Below the pieces are notes generated by a model, which saw only the letters and a list, made by a program, of their open reading frames with translations, was not told the origin of the DNA and searched no databases. 64,000 nucleotides of DNA from Fontimonas thermophila (GTDB taxonomy: Bacteria > Pseudomonadota > Gammaproteobacteria > Nevskiales > Nevskiaceae): NCBI RefSeq assembly GCF_900113085.1, contig NZ_FOOC01000006.1, positions 1-64,000 on the forward strand. Reading direction: 5' to 3'. A program made the translations under genes and the position numbers. Of this stretch, positions 26,253 to 34,923 are shown one piece after another. How positions within the stretch are numbered: position 1 is the first letter of the stretch; each line of letters starts with the position of its first letter.

Positions 26253-27800
26253 TCAGCGGCTCTGTGCCCGGCGCGTAAGGCCGTTGGGGGCGAAATCCTT
26301 GTCCTCGAGCTTGATCTTGAAGTCGCTGATGCGGTCCTCGTTCTGCAATGCGGTGACGAAGTAGCGGCCGCTTTGCAGGTCATAGATGATCTCCGGGATG
26401 CCGGTGACCGTCGGTACGAAAGGCACGGTCAGCAGCTGCGCTTCCTGCACTTTCCACAGCTGATCGCGGTTGTCGTAGCAATCGACCACGGCCACGGCCC
26501 AGCTGTCTTCGTCGACGTAGAAGCGGCGCTTCTTGAACTGGTGACGCAGCCCCGGACGCAGCGTGGCCTCGACGATCCAGACGCGGTGCAGCTCGTAGCG
26601 CGACAGGTTCTGGTTGATGTGTCCCGGCCGGATGATGTCCTTGTACTTGATCAGCGGCGCATTGATCAGGAAGGAGTTGTACGCAATGAACATCTCTTTT
26701 TTGCCGACCAGTTTCCAGTCGTAGCGGTCGAGCGCGCCGTTGAACATGTCGACCTGGTCGTTGAACTGCTCGCCGTCGGTGCCGATGTAAGGGTTGTCGT
26801 AGCCGACATCGGGCGCACGGTTCACGCGGCCCAGGCCCGGGTTGTAGATCCAGGCGTCGCGGCCGCTGCCACCGGCGCCGGAGGTTTCGTGCACGAGCAG
26901 CAATTGCCCGGCCACGCGGGGCGGCGACAGCACTTCGGAGAGGTAGTACAACAGGATCTTGGTGCCGGGATTGGGTTCCTCGAGGTTGGCGTATTTGAAC
27001 TTCACGTCCTCGATCAGCTTGCTGATCTTGTAACTGCCGTCGAGCTTGACGATCGCCTGGTTGTTGAAACGGCGCACTGCCGAGCCGCGGAAGCGCATCT
27101 TGTGGTTCCACAGCACCTCGGCGCCGCTCTTGGGGATGGGGAAGGGGAAGCCGAGCACCGCGCCTTCGACCTCGTCGGTGCCCTTGAGCACCGCCGTGGA
27201 CGCATTCTTGATCGTCGCCTGCTCGATTTCCGGCGGAAAGAACGCGGTGCGCAGCGTCGGATAGACGATCATCTTGTAACCGGGGTACTTGGCGAACATC
27301 GCCTTGTGCCCTTCGGTCAGCTTGTCCGCGTACTGGGACATGTTGTCCTTGGTGATGATAAACAGCGGCGCTTCGTATTTGCCGCCGCCGCCGATCTGCT
27401 CGCGCTGCTTCTGCGCAAGCGCCCGCTGTTCCGGAGGCAGCTTGGAGATGATCGTGTCGATCTGTTTCTTGATCGTCGGATAGTCTTCGATCTTGAACGT
27501 ATCGAGGTACTTGAGCAGCGCGTCGAAGTCGGCGGGATTTTTGGCGCGGGCTGCCTCGAACTGCTGCCGTACGTCTTCGAGGCTCTGCGGTGTCTGCGTG
27601 CGCACGACCTCGTCGAAATACTTGCCGCCGACCCATTCGCCAATGGTGCCGTCGGCATTGCCGGCGCGCACGGCGCCGATCGGCGTGAGTTCCTTGCCGA
27701 GTTTGGCCACCTCATCCGGCGATGCCTTGGCCCAGGCTCCGGCATTGATGCCGATGCCGGCCGTCGCGGCCAGTGTCAACCACCATCCCGTCTTACGCAT
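26253..27800 (-). CDS. DUF1329 family periplasmic protein
   Basis: 515 residues. A signal peptide (WWLTLAATAGIGINAGAWAKA) is followed by the DUF1329 hallmarks: GKELTPIGAVRAGNADGTIGEW, GYKMIVYPTLRTAFFPPE and RHQFKKRRFYVDEDSWAVAVVDCYD. The domain is believed to resemble LolB/LolA-type lipid carriers. It nearly always accompanies DUF1302. It is expected to carry a hydrophobic molecule through the periplasm (inference). It lies 96 bp downstream of the DUF1302 gene. Confidence 0.9.
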   Translation of the reverse strand: MRKTGWWLTLAATAGIGINAGAWAKASPDEVAKLGKELTPIGAVRAGNADGTIGEWVGGKYFDEVVRTQTPQSLEDVRQQFEAARAKNPADFDALLKYLDTFKIEDYPTIKKQIDTIISKLPPEQRALAQKQREQIGGGGKYEAPLFIITKDNMSQYADKLTEGHKAMFAKYPGYKMIVYPTLRTAFFPPEIEQATIKNASTAVLKGTDEVEGAVLGFPFPIPKSGAEVLWNHKMRFRGSAVRRFNNQAIVKLDGSYKISKLIEDVKFKYANLEEPNPGTKILLYYLSEVLSPPRVAGQLLLVHETSGAGGSGRDAWIYNPGLGRVNRAPDVGYDNPYIGTDGEQFNDQVDMFNGALDRYDWKLVGKKEMFIAYNSFLINAPLIKYKDIIRPGHINQNLSRYELHRVWIVEATLRPGLRHQFKKRRFYVDEDSWAVAVVDCYDNRDQLWKVQEAQLLTVPFVPTVTGIPEIIYDLQSGRYFVTALQNEDRISDFKIKLEDKDFAPNGLTRRAQSR

Positions 27801-27896
27801 GTCGTATTCCTCGCTGCTATCTCATCAAAGCGCGTGCCGCGACATGCACCGACGCTGCCGTGCCGTTGCCTGCCGCGGTCCTGGGCGCCTACTCAC

Positions 27897-30086
27897 CTAG
27901 AACGTATAAAAAACCGCAAAACCCGCAAAATCCCGGTCACGATAGCCGTTGACCGTGCCGCCACCCGTCCAGCCCTGGTAGAACAACTGTGCGCCGAGCT
28001 TCTGCGTAATTTCGATGTCGGTGGCGATCTGCCAGAGCTTGGTGCCCTCGATGAAGTTTTGGGCAGGCGTGATGGCGATGCCGTTGATGTCGTGCGACCA
28101 CACCAGTTGCGGCTTGAAGGTCCAGCCGAACAGGAGCTGGTTGTATTCCATGCGCATGATGATGCGGTAACCGGCGGCGAATTCGTCGGCAAAGCCCTTG
28201 CGCTGCTGGGTCGGGTTCAGGCGCTGCGTGGGTTTGGTCGTGGCCGGATCGGACCCGGGCGGATCGCCGCTGCCGTCGGCGCCCGGGCTGTAGTGCGTGT
28301 TGTTGTAGTCGCCGCCCTCGAATTGCAGGACGTCGCGGTCCGGCATGTCGAGTACCCAGGTGAACCCGGCTTCGGTGATCAGCTGCACCTGATCGGCGCC
28401 GATCGGGTTTTCGCTGCTGCCGAAGATACGGATGCCGGTGAGGTCGACCTGCATCACTTGCAGGCGTTCGTAACCGCGGATGAGCTGGTTGGGCTGCACC
28501 GTGTCCCAGCCGCGGTAGGCTTTCAGATAGCTCGGCACGGCCCGGTCGCGCGGCGGCAGGGCGAAATCGTTTTCGGGGTTGGCGATGAGCTGGCTCAGCA
28601 GATCGAGGGTGCGTTCCGACGTCAGCACGGCCAGGGCCGTGCCCGGATCGAGCCCGGCAGCGATCAGGCTGGCCGGATTGAGTTGGCCGACCGTGCCCAG
28701 GCCGAGCAGGATCTCGTTCTTGGGCAGCGCCGGCTGTAGCGCGGTGAAGCCCACGTCGGTGATGTGGATTTGCGCGGGCAGGTTCGGCCGGTACGACACC
28801 TCTCCGGCGAGCGACCACTTGCCGACCGTGGTGTTGAAGCTTGCGCCGTACATCTGGATGTCCTCGGGGTAGTCGAGGAAGATGCGGGCGCTGTCGATCG
28901 GTAAGGGTTCAAGGCCGTCCGGCGTCAGTTTCATGCCGCGGCAGTCCACCGTCGCCTGCAGCACGTCGGTGGTCGTGTCCTGGATGCAGGTGTGATCCGC
29001 CGCATACATGCTCAGGTACGGCAAGCGGCTGTGATAATTGAGCGCGTAAAAGCTCAGCTCGGTGCTGATGTCGGCGAGATAAGTCGTCAGCTTGAAGCCG
29101 AACTGGCCGCTGTCGCGGGGTTCGCCTTCGTGCTGGGCAACGGGCACGGTCACCGAGGTCTCCGAGATGTCCTTGGCGATGCCGGGCAGGCGCTGCCGGC
29201 GATCCGGATCCTCGTGGAACTGGCCGAGCGTGAACATCGCGTAGTTCTGCCCGATGACGTCGAAGGGCGCAAAGAAGCTACCGCCCTTGGGCACCTTGAC
29301 CCCGCGCCAGCCGAGCAGGTAGACCAGGTCCAGCGTGATGCTGTCAGACAGCGCCGTCGACAGCACCGCCGCCGGCGTGGTCTGGAACACCGCGGCGATC
29401 TGGGTGCCCGGCTGGTACAGGTAGCGGGCATCGGGGGCGTTGATCTCGTTGATGCTGTTGAGCGCGATCAGGGTCGATTCGCCCCAGCGGATCTGCTGGT
29501 AGCCGATCGCCGCGGCCACTTCGTGGTCGAAGACGTCGAAGACGCGGCTGACCAGCAGATTGCCGATCGTATAGTCAAAGCCGACGTTTTCCTTCACGGC
29601 GCGGTCGCGCGGGGTACGCCGCGGCTGGTATGTCGTATCCGGATGGAATTCGTCGAAGTCGTAGTTGACCGGATCGAAGAACACCGTACCGCCGGCCTTG
29701 AACGCCCAGTCGCCCCAGCTTGCCGACAGTTCGCTGCTGAGCTTGGACACGGCGGCGACGAGGTCGCCGGGGTCGTAGTTGAGGTTGCCGTCGTCCTTGT
29801 TGATGGCGAAATAGGCCCCGGGCGCGGCGATCAGCTTGGCGTTGGGGTTGGGATCCTCGTTGAACGACAGGCAGGCGTCGTCGACGCCGGTGCCGCACAG
29901 CGTGGGGTTGAGGTTGTTCTTGTCGATCATCCGGTTGTCGCGCCCATCGACGCGCCAGGATGCACCGAGCGAGATGCGGGTGCGCACACTGCCGCTGATT
30001 TCGCCGTACTCGAAGTCGATGGCGACGGCCGGTCCGCTGGCGAGCGCGACGGCAAGGCCCAAACCCAACAAATCCCGTTTTTGCAT
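27897..30086 (-). CDS. DUF1302 family outer-membrane protein
   Basis: 729 residues. Signal peptide (MQKRDLLGLGLAVALASGPAVA), FEYGEISGSVRTRISLGASWR, NLNYDPGDLVAAVSKLSSEL, a GYQQIRWGES motif around residue 200 and an aromatic C-terminus (GFAVFYTF) fit a DUF1302 outer-membrane barrel. It is longer than the paralogue at 820-2646 because of extra loops (for example NEDPNPNAK and CIQDTTTDVLQATVDCRG, with Cys). First gene of the operon; the shared operator lies about 80-100 bp upstream of its start. Confidence 0.9.
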   Translation of the reverse strand: MQKRDLLGLGLAVALASGPAVAIDFEYGEISGSVRTRISLGASWRVDGRDNRMIDKNNLNPTLCGTGVDDACLSFNEDPNPNAKLIAAPGAYFAINKDDGNLNYDPGDLVAAVSKLSSELSASWGDWAFKAGGTVFFDPVNYDFDEFHPDTTYQPRRTPRDRAVKENVGFDYTIGNLLVSRVFDVFDHEVAAAIGYQQIRWGESTLIALNSINEINAPDARYLYQPGTQIAAVFQTTPAAVLSTALSDSITLDLVYLLGWRGVKVPKGGSFFAPFDVIGQNYAMFTLGQFHEDPDRRQRLPGIAKDISETSVTVPVAQHEGEPRDSGQFGFKLTTYLADISTELSFYALNYHSRLPYLSMYAADHTCIQDTTTDVLQATVDCRGMKLTPDGLEPLPIDSARIFLDYPEDIQMYGASFNTTVGKWSLAGEVSYRPNLPAQIHITDVGFTALQPALPKNEILLGLGTVGQLNPASLIAAGLDPGTALAVLTSERTLDLLSQLIANPENDFALPPRDRAVPSYLKAYRGWDTVQPNQLIRGYERLQVMQVDLTGIRIFGSSENPIGADQVQLITEAGFTWVLDMPDRDVLQFEGGDYNNTHYSPGADGSGDPPGSDPATTKPTQRLNPTQQRKGFADEFAAGYRIIMRMEYNQLLFGWTFKPQLVWSHDINGIAITPAQNFIEGTKLWQIATDIEITQKLGAQLFYQGWTGGGTVNGYRDRDFAGFAVFYTF

Positions 30087-30163
30087 CGTGTCTCCTCAGC
30101 TATCTCAGGTTCGGACGATCTGGCCGTCCGATGACCCCCGCCGCGATGGTGATCGAATCACTA

Positions 30164-30188
30164 TGACATCGTTCAATGACACTGTCAT
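30164..30188 (-). promoter_or_regulatory. Operator-like site upstream of the DUF1302 operon
   Basis: The plus strand carries TGACATCGTTCAATGACACT from 30164, matching the dyad at 21448-21467 at 14 of its first 18 bases, including ten identical at the left. It runs into a perfect 6-1-6 palindrome, ATGACA-C-TGTCAT (30176-30188). So there are three TGACA half-sites in 25 bp, about 78-102 bp upstream of the DUF1302 start, at promoter position. Confidence 0.65.
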
Positions 30189-30206
30189 CCACCGATGGCG
30201 AGGATT

Positions 30207-31232
30207 CTACGCCGTTGCCGCGACGCCGCGCAGTGCTTGATTGAGATGCTGCACGACGGCGGGACCCAGACGTTCGGCCACGCGTGCCGCCCGCGTCTGG
30301 ACGGCGGCATCCATGCGCGCGACCAGCGGCAGCAGTTGTGGATAAAGCCCCTTGCGGTCGGCGGCGAGGATCAGCGCCTCGAGCACACCGTCGTCGGCCA
30401 GCGCCGGTACGTGTGCCAGACGGTCGTGATGCGCGGCATCCATCTCAGCGACGATCGGCAGCAGCCATTCCCACAGGTCCTGCGCCTGCGTGCGCTCGAT
30501 CAGGTGCGCAAGATGGGCGTCGTCGAGCGCGGCGGCGATCGATGCCACGCGTCGCCGCTGCTCGGCAGGAATGGCGTTGATCAGGGCCAGCGCTTCGGCC
30601 CAGAGGGCGGCATCGTCGTCGAGCGCGGCGACGATCATGTTGCGCAGGCGCGTGGCGGGAAGTAGGTCGATGACCGCGCCGAGCGCCGCCGGATCCTCGA
30701 CGAAAAAGCCGATCCGCAGCAGCACGGTATCGTCGCGCAGCGCCTCGATGATGCCGCGCAGCGCCGGTTGCGGCAGACAGTCGACGAAACGCGCCATCGT
30801 GATGTACTCACGCCGGCGCGCCAGTTCCAGCGCCACGGCGACTACGCGGTTCACCGGCACATCGGCGATCAGCGCGCGTACCTGGCGCGGGTCGAGTTCG
30901 ATGCACACGTCGGCGAGAAAGCGGTCGTCCAGACGCGTGGCGATGTCGGCGGCACGCTGGGCCGGCAGCAGGCCGGCGATGCGTGCACACAGCAAAGGCC
31001 CGAGCGCTTTTTCGGCGATCAGCGCAGTCACTGCGGCGGGCAGCAGCTTGCTCGACGCGGCCAGGCGCTGGAACAGATCGCGGTCGGCGTCGAACAGCGT
31101 TGCGGTTACGTGCGCGCGCAGGGCGCGCAGTGCCATGACATCGAGCTTGGCGAGAAAGCCGAGCCGCTCGGGCGTCGTGCGCAGCAGCCGTGCGAGTTTG
31201 AGCAGCTCGGCCTGTTGGGCGAGAGTGGCCAT
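30207..31232 (-). CDS. Unknown helical-repeat protein
   Basis: 341 residues, no signal peptide, nearly all amphipathic helix. Recurring 35-40 residue units follow an R..A.IA..LDD..LA pattern (ADIATRLDDRFLADVCIELD; VASIAAALDDAHLAHLIER; RMDAAVQTRAARVAERLGP), as in ARM/MgtE-N-like solenoids. No family named with confidence. It starts 5 bp after the 70-residue gene and ends 121 bp upstream of DUF1302, with the shared operator in between. It may be a scaffold for the neighbouring system (inference). Confidence 0.65.
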   Translation of the reverse strand: MATLAQQAELLKLARLLRTTPERLGFLAKLDVMALRALRAHVTATLFDADRDLFQRLAASSKLLPAAVTALIAEKALGPLLCARIAGLLPAQRAADIATRLDDRFLADVCIELDPRQVRALIADVPVNRVVAVALELARRREYITMARFVDCLPQPALRGIIEALRDDTVLLRIGFFVEDPAALGAVIDLLPATRLRNMIVAALDDDAALWAEALALINAIPAEQRRRVASIAAALDDAHLAHLIERTQAQDLWEWLLPIVAEMDAAHHDRLAHVPALADDGVLEALILAADRKGLYPQLLPLVARMDAAVQTRAARVAERLGPAVVQHLNQALRGVAATA

Positions 31233-31237
31233 CTGGA

Positions 31238-31450
31238 TCAGGGCGACAGGATCTTGCGCACGGCACCGCGCAGCAGCAGCGGGACATGGGTCAGCGCAGC
31301 ATCGAGGGCGTGCCGGAGTTGCTGCTGCTGGTGCCGGCGGGCCTCGCGGATCAACTGGGCAAGGGTGTCGATCTGCGCATCGTCGAGTGTATCGAGCGCG
31401 GGCATCGGTCGGCCACGCAGCTCGGCGGGCAATGCGCGCGGTTTTGACAT
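31238..31450 (-). CDS. Small helical protein
   Basis: 70 residues, acidic to neutral N-terminus (TLDDAQIDTLAQLIREARRHQ) followed by an amphipathic, Leu-rich helix (LRHALDAALTHVPLLLRGAVRKILSP). There are only 5 bp between its stop and the helical-repeat gene, so it is almost certainly co-expressed with it. Function unknown. Confidence 0.65.
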   Translation of the reverse strand: MSKPRALPAELRGRPMPALDTLDDAQIDTLAQLIREARRHQQQQLRHALDAALTHVPLLLRGAVRKILSP

Positions 31451-31578
31451 CGGCGGCTCCTCCAGTGATCGCGGCAGCGGATGCGGCGGCTACGCTTGCA
31501 TCCGCCGAGCCTAAGACGGCGCCCGTGTATCGTGCATTGACCGTAGGGCAGACCCCGATGTCCGCCTGGCCGGTCGGC

Positions 31579-32589
31579 TCAGGCCGATGGCGACTGGCGA
31601 TGCTTTTCCCGGTATTGCACCGGCGTCATTCCGCACCAGCGCTTGAACGCGCGGTAGAACGTGCTCGGCTCCGAAAACCCGGTCAAGTAGACGATGTTGT
31701 CGATCGGCTCGTCGGTGCGCGCGAGCAGCCGGCGCGCCAGGGCGTAACGGAAATCGGCGACGATCTGGCTGAAGCTCGTGCCGGCGCGCGACAGCTCAAA
31801 GCGCAGCCGCCGCGGCGGCAGACCGACCTCGCGGGCCACGTCTTCCAGGTCGCAGGATTCCAGTTCCAGCCGCTGCGACAGGACGGTGCGGATTTTTTCG
31901 ATCAGATCACGTCGGTGCAGGTCGGACAAACGTTTTTGTGCGAATTCTTCGTGCAGCCTGAGTAGATCCGGATCCCAGCGCGGCGAGCGGTATTCCAGCA
32001 GCGCGGGGTCGAACCAGATCTCGCTTTCCGAGCCGTCGAAGGCCACCGGGCAGCCGAATACCGTCTCGTACTCCGTCTGCGGACTGCGCCGGCTGCAGCG
32101 CAGCTTGATGCGCAGCGGCGCGAAACGACCTTCGGTGACCGAGCGGGCAAACTGGATCAGCTCGTAAACCACGCAGATTTCGGTGTGCCGCAGCTGCGGC
32201 GCATCCAGGGTGCTGCCGATCACGCCGATGCGGGCGCCGTCTGCGTCGTGGATCAGTCGCACCGACAGGGCGTCGCTGACCAGACGGACGTATTTGAGCG
32301 CACGCAGGATGCCCTCGCCGAAGGTCGGGCTGCTGAACATCAGGTATTCGAGCACTTCGCCGCGGAACAGCGGCAGGTGCGGGCACAGATGCAGGCCGAT
32401 GTCCGGATCACCGGAGACCCCCTCGACGACCTGCCAGAACAGCGCCTGTTGCTGGTGTGGGGTGCGCAGTTCTTTGAGTGGCAGCTTTTCGGCATCGTAG
32501 CCCAGACGCGTGTAGATCGCGTTCACGTCCAGGCCGGCCTTGACCATGGCCTCGTGTACGACCAGCAGAAACTGACCCGAGTCGCGCAT
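31579..32589 (-). CDS. AraC family transcriptional regulator (arabinose-binding-domain type)
   Basis: 336 residues from ATG 32589. The N-terminal sensing domain resembles the PF12625 type seen in OruR/ArgR-like and lipid-related AraC regulators (LHLCPHLPLFRGEVLEYLMFSS). The C-terminal double HTH has LEDVAREVGLPPRRLRFELS, DFRYALARRLLARTDEPIDNIVYLTGFSEPSTFYRAFKRWCGMTPVQYR. It is the most upstream of the minus-strand genes preceding the DUF1302 operon, and divergent from the DUF445 gene. Effector unknown; possibly a fatty acid or lipid. Confidence 0.88.
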   Translation of the reverse strand: MRDSGQFLLVVHEAMVKAGLDVNAIYTRLGYDAEKLPLKELRTPHQQQALFWQVVEGVSGDPDIGLHLCPHLPLFRGEVLEYLMFSSPTFGEGILRALKYVRLVSDALSVRLIHDADGARIGVIGSTLDAPQLRHTEICVVYELIQFARSVTEGRFAPLRIKLRCSRRSPQTEYETVFGCPVAFDGSESEIWFDPALLEYRSPRWDPDLLRLHEEFAQKRLSDLHRRDLIEKIRTVLSQRLELESCDLEDVAREVGLPPRRLRFELSRAGTSFSQIVADFRYALARRLLARTDEPIDNIVYLTGFSEPSTFYRAFKRWCGMTPVQYREKHRQSPSA

Positions 32590-32802
32590 CGCCCTGTCGC
32601 CTTGTTCGCTTGATCCGGTGCGTCGGCTGCTTAGTTTGCCGGAATGACAGTATGCGGTCATGGCGCGGTCAATTGGCGGATCCGGTTTGTGGTGTTACCT
32701 TGGGCAAGGGCGCAGGGGATGGGGATACCGTTGTCGGCGCCCGCCAAAGCCGCCATGACCCATGAGCGGCGGTGCTTTGTGCGCCAGCCGCCCGCACCTG
32801 CC

Positions 32803-34035
32803 ATGCTGGACGTCGCCGCCGATCCCTCGATCTGGAAAACATTGAGCATCCCCGTGGTCGCGGGCTTCGTCGGCTGGTCGACGAACTGGCTTGCGGTGTG
32901 GATGACCTTCCATCCGATCGAATTCGTCGGCATCCGCCCGTACCTGGGTTGGCAGGGGATTATCCCGTCGAAGGCGCGGCGCATGGCGGGTCTTGCCGTG
33001 CAGTCGATTCTCTCCAAGCTGATTTCCCAGCGCGAAATCATCGAAGTGCTCGATCCGCGCAAGCTTGCCGCCCAGGTGGTCGAATCCTTCGATCCGCTGC
33101 TCGAACCCTGGGTCGATGAACTGATGCACGAGCACTACCCGGTGCTCTGGGACAATCTGCCGGTGTTCGTGCGGCGCCAGGTCTATGCGCGTGTGCGCGC
33201 GGAGCTCCCCCGCCGCGTCGATGCCTTGATGCAGGACATCGCCCTCAACATCGACCATCTGCTCGATCTCAAGCCGATGGTCGAGGATCATCTGGAGCGC
33301 AACAAAGCCCTGCTCAACCGCATTTTTCTCGAATGCGGGGCGCGGGAGTTCCGCTTTCTCGTACGCTCCGGCTGGTGGTTTGGGGCATTGTTCGGCGTGA
33401 TCCAGGCGCTGCAGTGGCATTTCTTCCCGGTCTGGTGGACGCTGCCGCTGGCCGGGTTGATCGTCGGCTATGCCACCAACTGGATCGCGTTGAACCTGAT
33501 TTTCCGGCCGCTCGAACCGGTGAAAATCGGACCGGTCACCGTGCAGGGTTTGTTTCTCAAGCGGCAGAAGCAGGTGTCGGAGGCATTCTGCCGCATCGTC
33601 ATCGAGGAGATCGTCACGCTGCCGCGGTTGATCGACGCAATGCTCAACGGCACGTACAAGGAGCGTTCGCGCGCGCTGCTGCGCCGGCACGTCAAGCCGC
33701 TGGTCGATCACGTCGTGGGCGGTCTGGGTGGGGTGACCAAGCTCGCGGTGCAGACCGCGCTCGGGCCCAGCGGATTCGCCCAGATCAAGGAGTCGGTCGC
33801 GAACAAGGCCCAGGCCGAGGCGCAGCTACCATTCGAGGATCGGGATTTCCTGCGCGACCGCGGCGCCGAGATGCAGCAGGTGATCCAGTCGCGCATGGAG
33901 AAGCTGCCGCCGGCCGAATTCCAGGATTTGCTGCGACCCTGCTTCCAGGAAGACGAGCTCAAGCTGATTCTCGTGGGCGCCGCGCTCGGTGCCGCCGCTG
34001 GGTTTATGCAACTCATTTTGATCTTTGCCGCCTGA
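32803..34035 (+). CDS. DUF445 family membrane protein
   Basis: 410 residues from ATG 32803 (earlier in-frame starts exist). The duplicated DUF445 motif is visible: IPVVAGFVGWSTNWLAVWMTFHPIEF near the N-terminus and LAGLIVGYATNWIALNLIFRPLEP near residue 220. There is a long helical region between and after them and a C-terminal membrane helix (LKLILVGAALGAAAGFMQLILI). Function of the family is unknown. It overlaps the next gene by one base (TGATG). Confidence 0.85.
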   Translation: MLDVAADPSIWKTLSIPVVAGFVGWSTNWLAVWMTFHPIEFVGIRPYLGWQGIIPSKARRMAGLAVQSILSKLISQREIIEVLDPRKLAAQVVESFDPLLEPWVDELMHEHYPVLWDNLPVFVRRQVYARVRAELPRRVDALMQDIALNIDHLLDLKPMVEDHLERNKALLNRIFLECGAREFRFLVRSGWWFGALFGVIQALQWHFFPVWWTLPLAGLIVGYATNWIALNLIFRPLEPVKIGPVTVQGLFLKRQKQVSEAFCRIVIEEIVTLPRLIDAMLNGTYKERSRALLRRHVKPLVDHVVGGLGGVTKLAVQTALGPSGFAQIKESVANKAQAEAQLPFEDRDFLRDRGAEMQQVIQSRMEKLPPAEFQDLLRPCFQEDELKLILVGAALGAAAGFMQLILIFAA

Positions 34036-34475
34036 TGCCGATGTCTGATTCCGATCCTGGGTTCGACGAAGGCGCCGTCTCCTTGCGTGCGCGCCTGCGC
34101 GAATTCAGTCGCGGGTTGTTCGATCTGCAATTCCAGCAGCTGCTGGCGCCGCGGTTGCTGCCGACGATTTATCTGCTGGCCATTGCTGCCTGTGCGGGCG
34201 CCGTGATCCTGCATGCGATCGAGGGTTTCGCACGCTCGCCGTGGCTCGGCACATTCCGCCTGCTCGTGGTCGCCCCGGTCGGGTTCATCGTTCTGGTCAC
34301 GGTGGTGCGGGTGACCCTGGAGTTTCTGCTGGTCGTGTTCCGCATCGCGGTCAATGTCAGCGAGATGGCCGGGCACACCGGCGACATCGCCAGCGGTTTG
34401 CCGCGCATTCAGTTCTGGCGCGGGCTGCTCGGCGGGGACAAAGCCGGCCATCGTCGCCGCGAGAGCAGGCGTTGA
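34035..34475 (+). CDS. DUF4282 domain membrane protein
   Basis: 146 residues. Two membrane helices (TIYLLAIAACAGAVILHAIEG; FRLLVVAPVGFIVLVTVVRVTLEFLLVVFRIA) with FSRGLFDLQFQQLLAPRLLP before them, as in DUF4282 proteins, and a basic C-terminus. The ATG overlaps the DUF445 stop by one base, so it is translationally coupled. An ATG 6 bp further on is also possible. Function unknown. Confidence 0.75.
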   Translation: MPMSDSDPGFDEGAVSLRARLREFSRGLFDLQFQQLLAPRLLPTIYLLAIAACAGAVILHAIEGFARSPWLGTFRLLVVAPVGFIVLVTVVRVTLEFLLVVFRIAVNVSEMAGHTGDIASGLPRIQFWRGLLGGDKAGHRRRESRR

Positions 34476-34521
34476 TCGCCGCTTTGTGGCGGCGACGCAG
34501 AAGCTTTGTTGCGCGACGTCG

Positions 34522-34923
34522 TTATGGCCTTGGACTTGTGTCCGGAAGGCCGCGCGCGCTGGTGGCGTGGCGCGGTATCTGCCAGGGGCGCGCCAGGGCA
34601 TAGCGCCGGCAGCGTGGGTCGAGCACGTAGGTCTGCGCCGGCAGATGGCCTTGCGCGCAGCGCACCTGCACGCAGCGCCGCAGGTAAAAGTCGTCCTCGT
34701 AGCGGTCGAGGCGGCGCAGCTCGCGCGGGCTGACTTCGATCAGCGCGCCGGGCGTCTGTGCCGCCGGATCCGGCAACAGGCCCGGGAAGCGTTGGCCGCG
34801 CAAACTGCAGCGGCGGTAGCCATCGAGCACTGCAGGGCGATAGGCCGGCGTGCGGCCGAGCACCGCGCAGGCGACCGGTCCGACCAAGAGGCTGCCGTAA
34901 ACGAAAAGCCTGATCCGCCGCAT
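34522..34923 (-). CDS. Gamma-glutamylcyclotransferase-like (AIG2/GGCT) protein
   Basis: 133 residues. The N-terminal substrate-binding motif is VYGSLLVG (residues 8-15) and the catalytic-acid region is LDRYEDDFYLRR (Glu near 76). GGCT-fold proteins release 5-oxoproline from gamma-glutamyl substrates. The C-terminus (ATSARGLPDTSPRP) is disordered. It overlaps the upstream isomerase stop by one base. Confidence 0.8.
   Translation of the reverse strand: MRRIRLFVYGSLLVGPVACAVLGRTPAYRPAVLDGYRRCSLRGQRFPGLLPDPAAQTPGALIEVSPRELRRLDRYEDDFYLRRCVQVRCAQGHLPAQTYVLDPRCRRYALARPWQIPRHATSARGLPDTSPRP

Noticed and set aside
26373-28739. A 788-residue open frame antisense to DUF1329 and DUF1302
   Set aside because: No domain or start signal; both minus-strand genes are well supported.
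32644-32661. Inverted repeat ATGAC-N8-GTCAT between the AraC and DUF445 genes
   Set aside because: The arms are only five bases long with no match to the shared motif; kept as chance.
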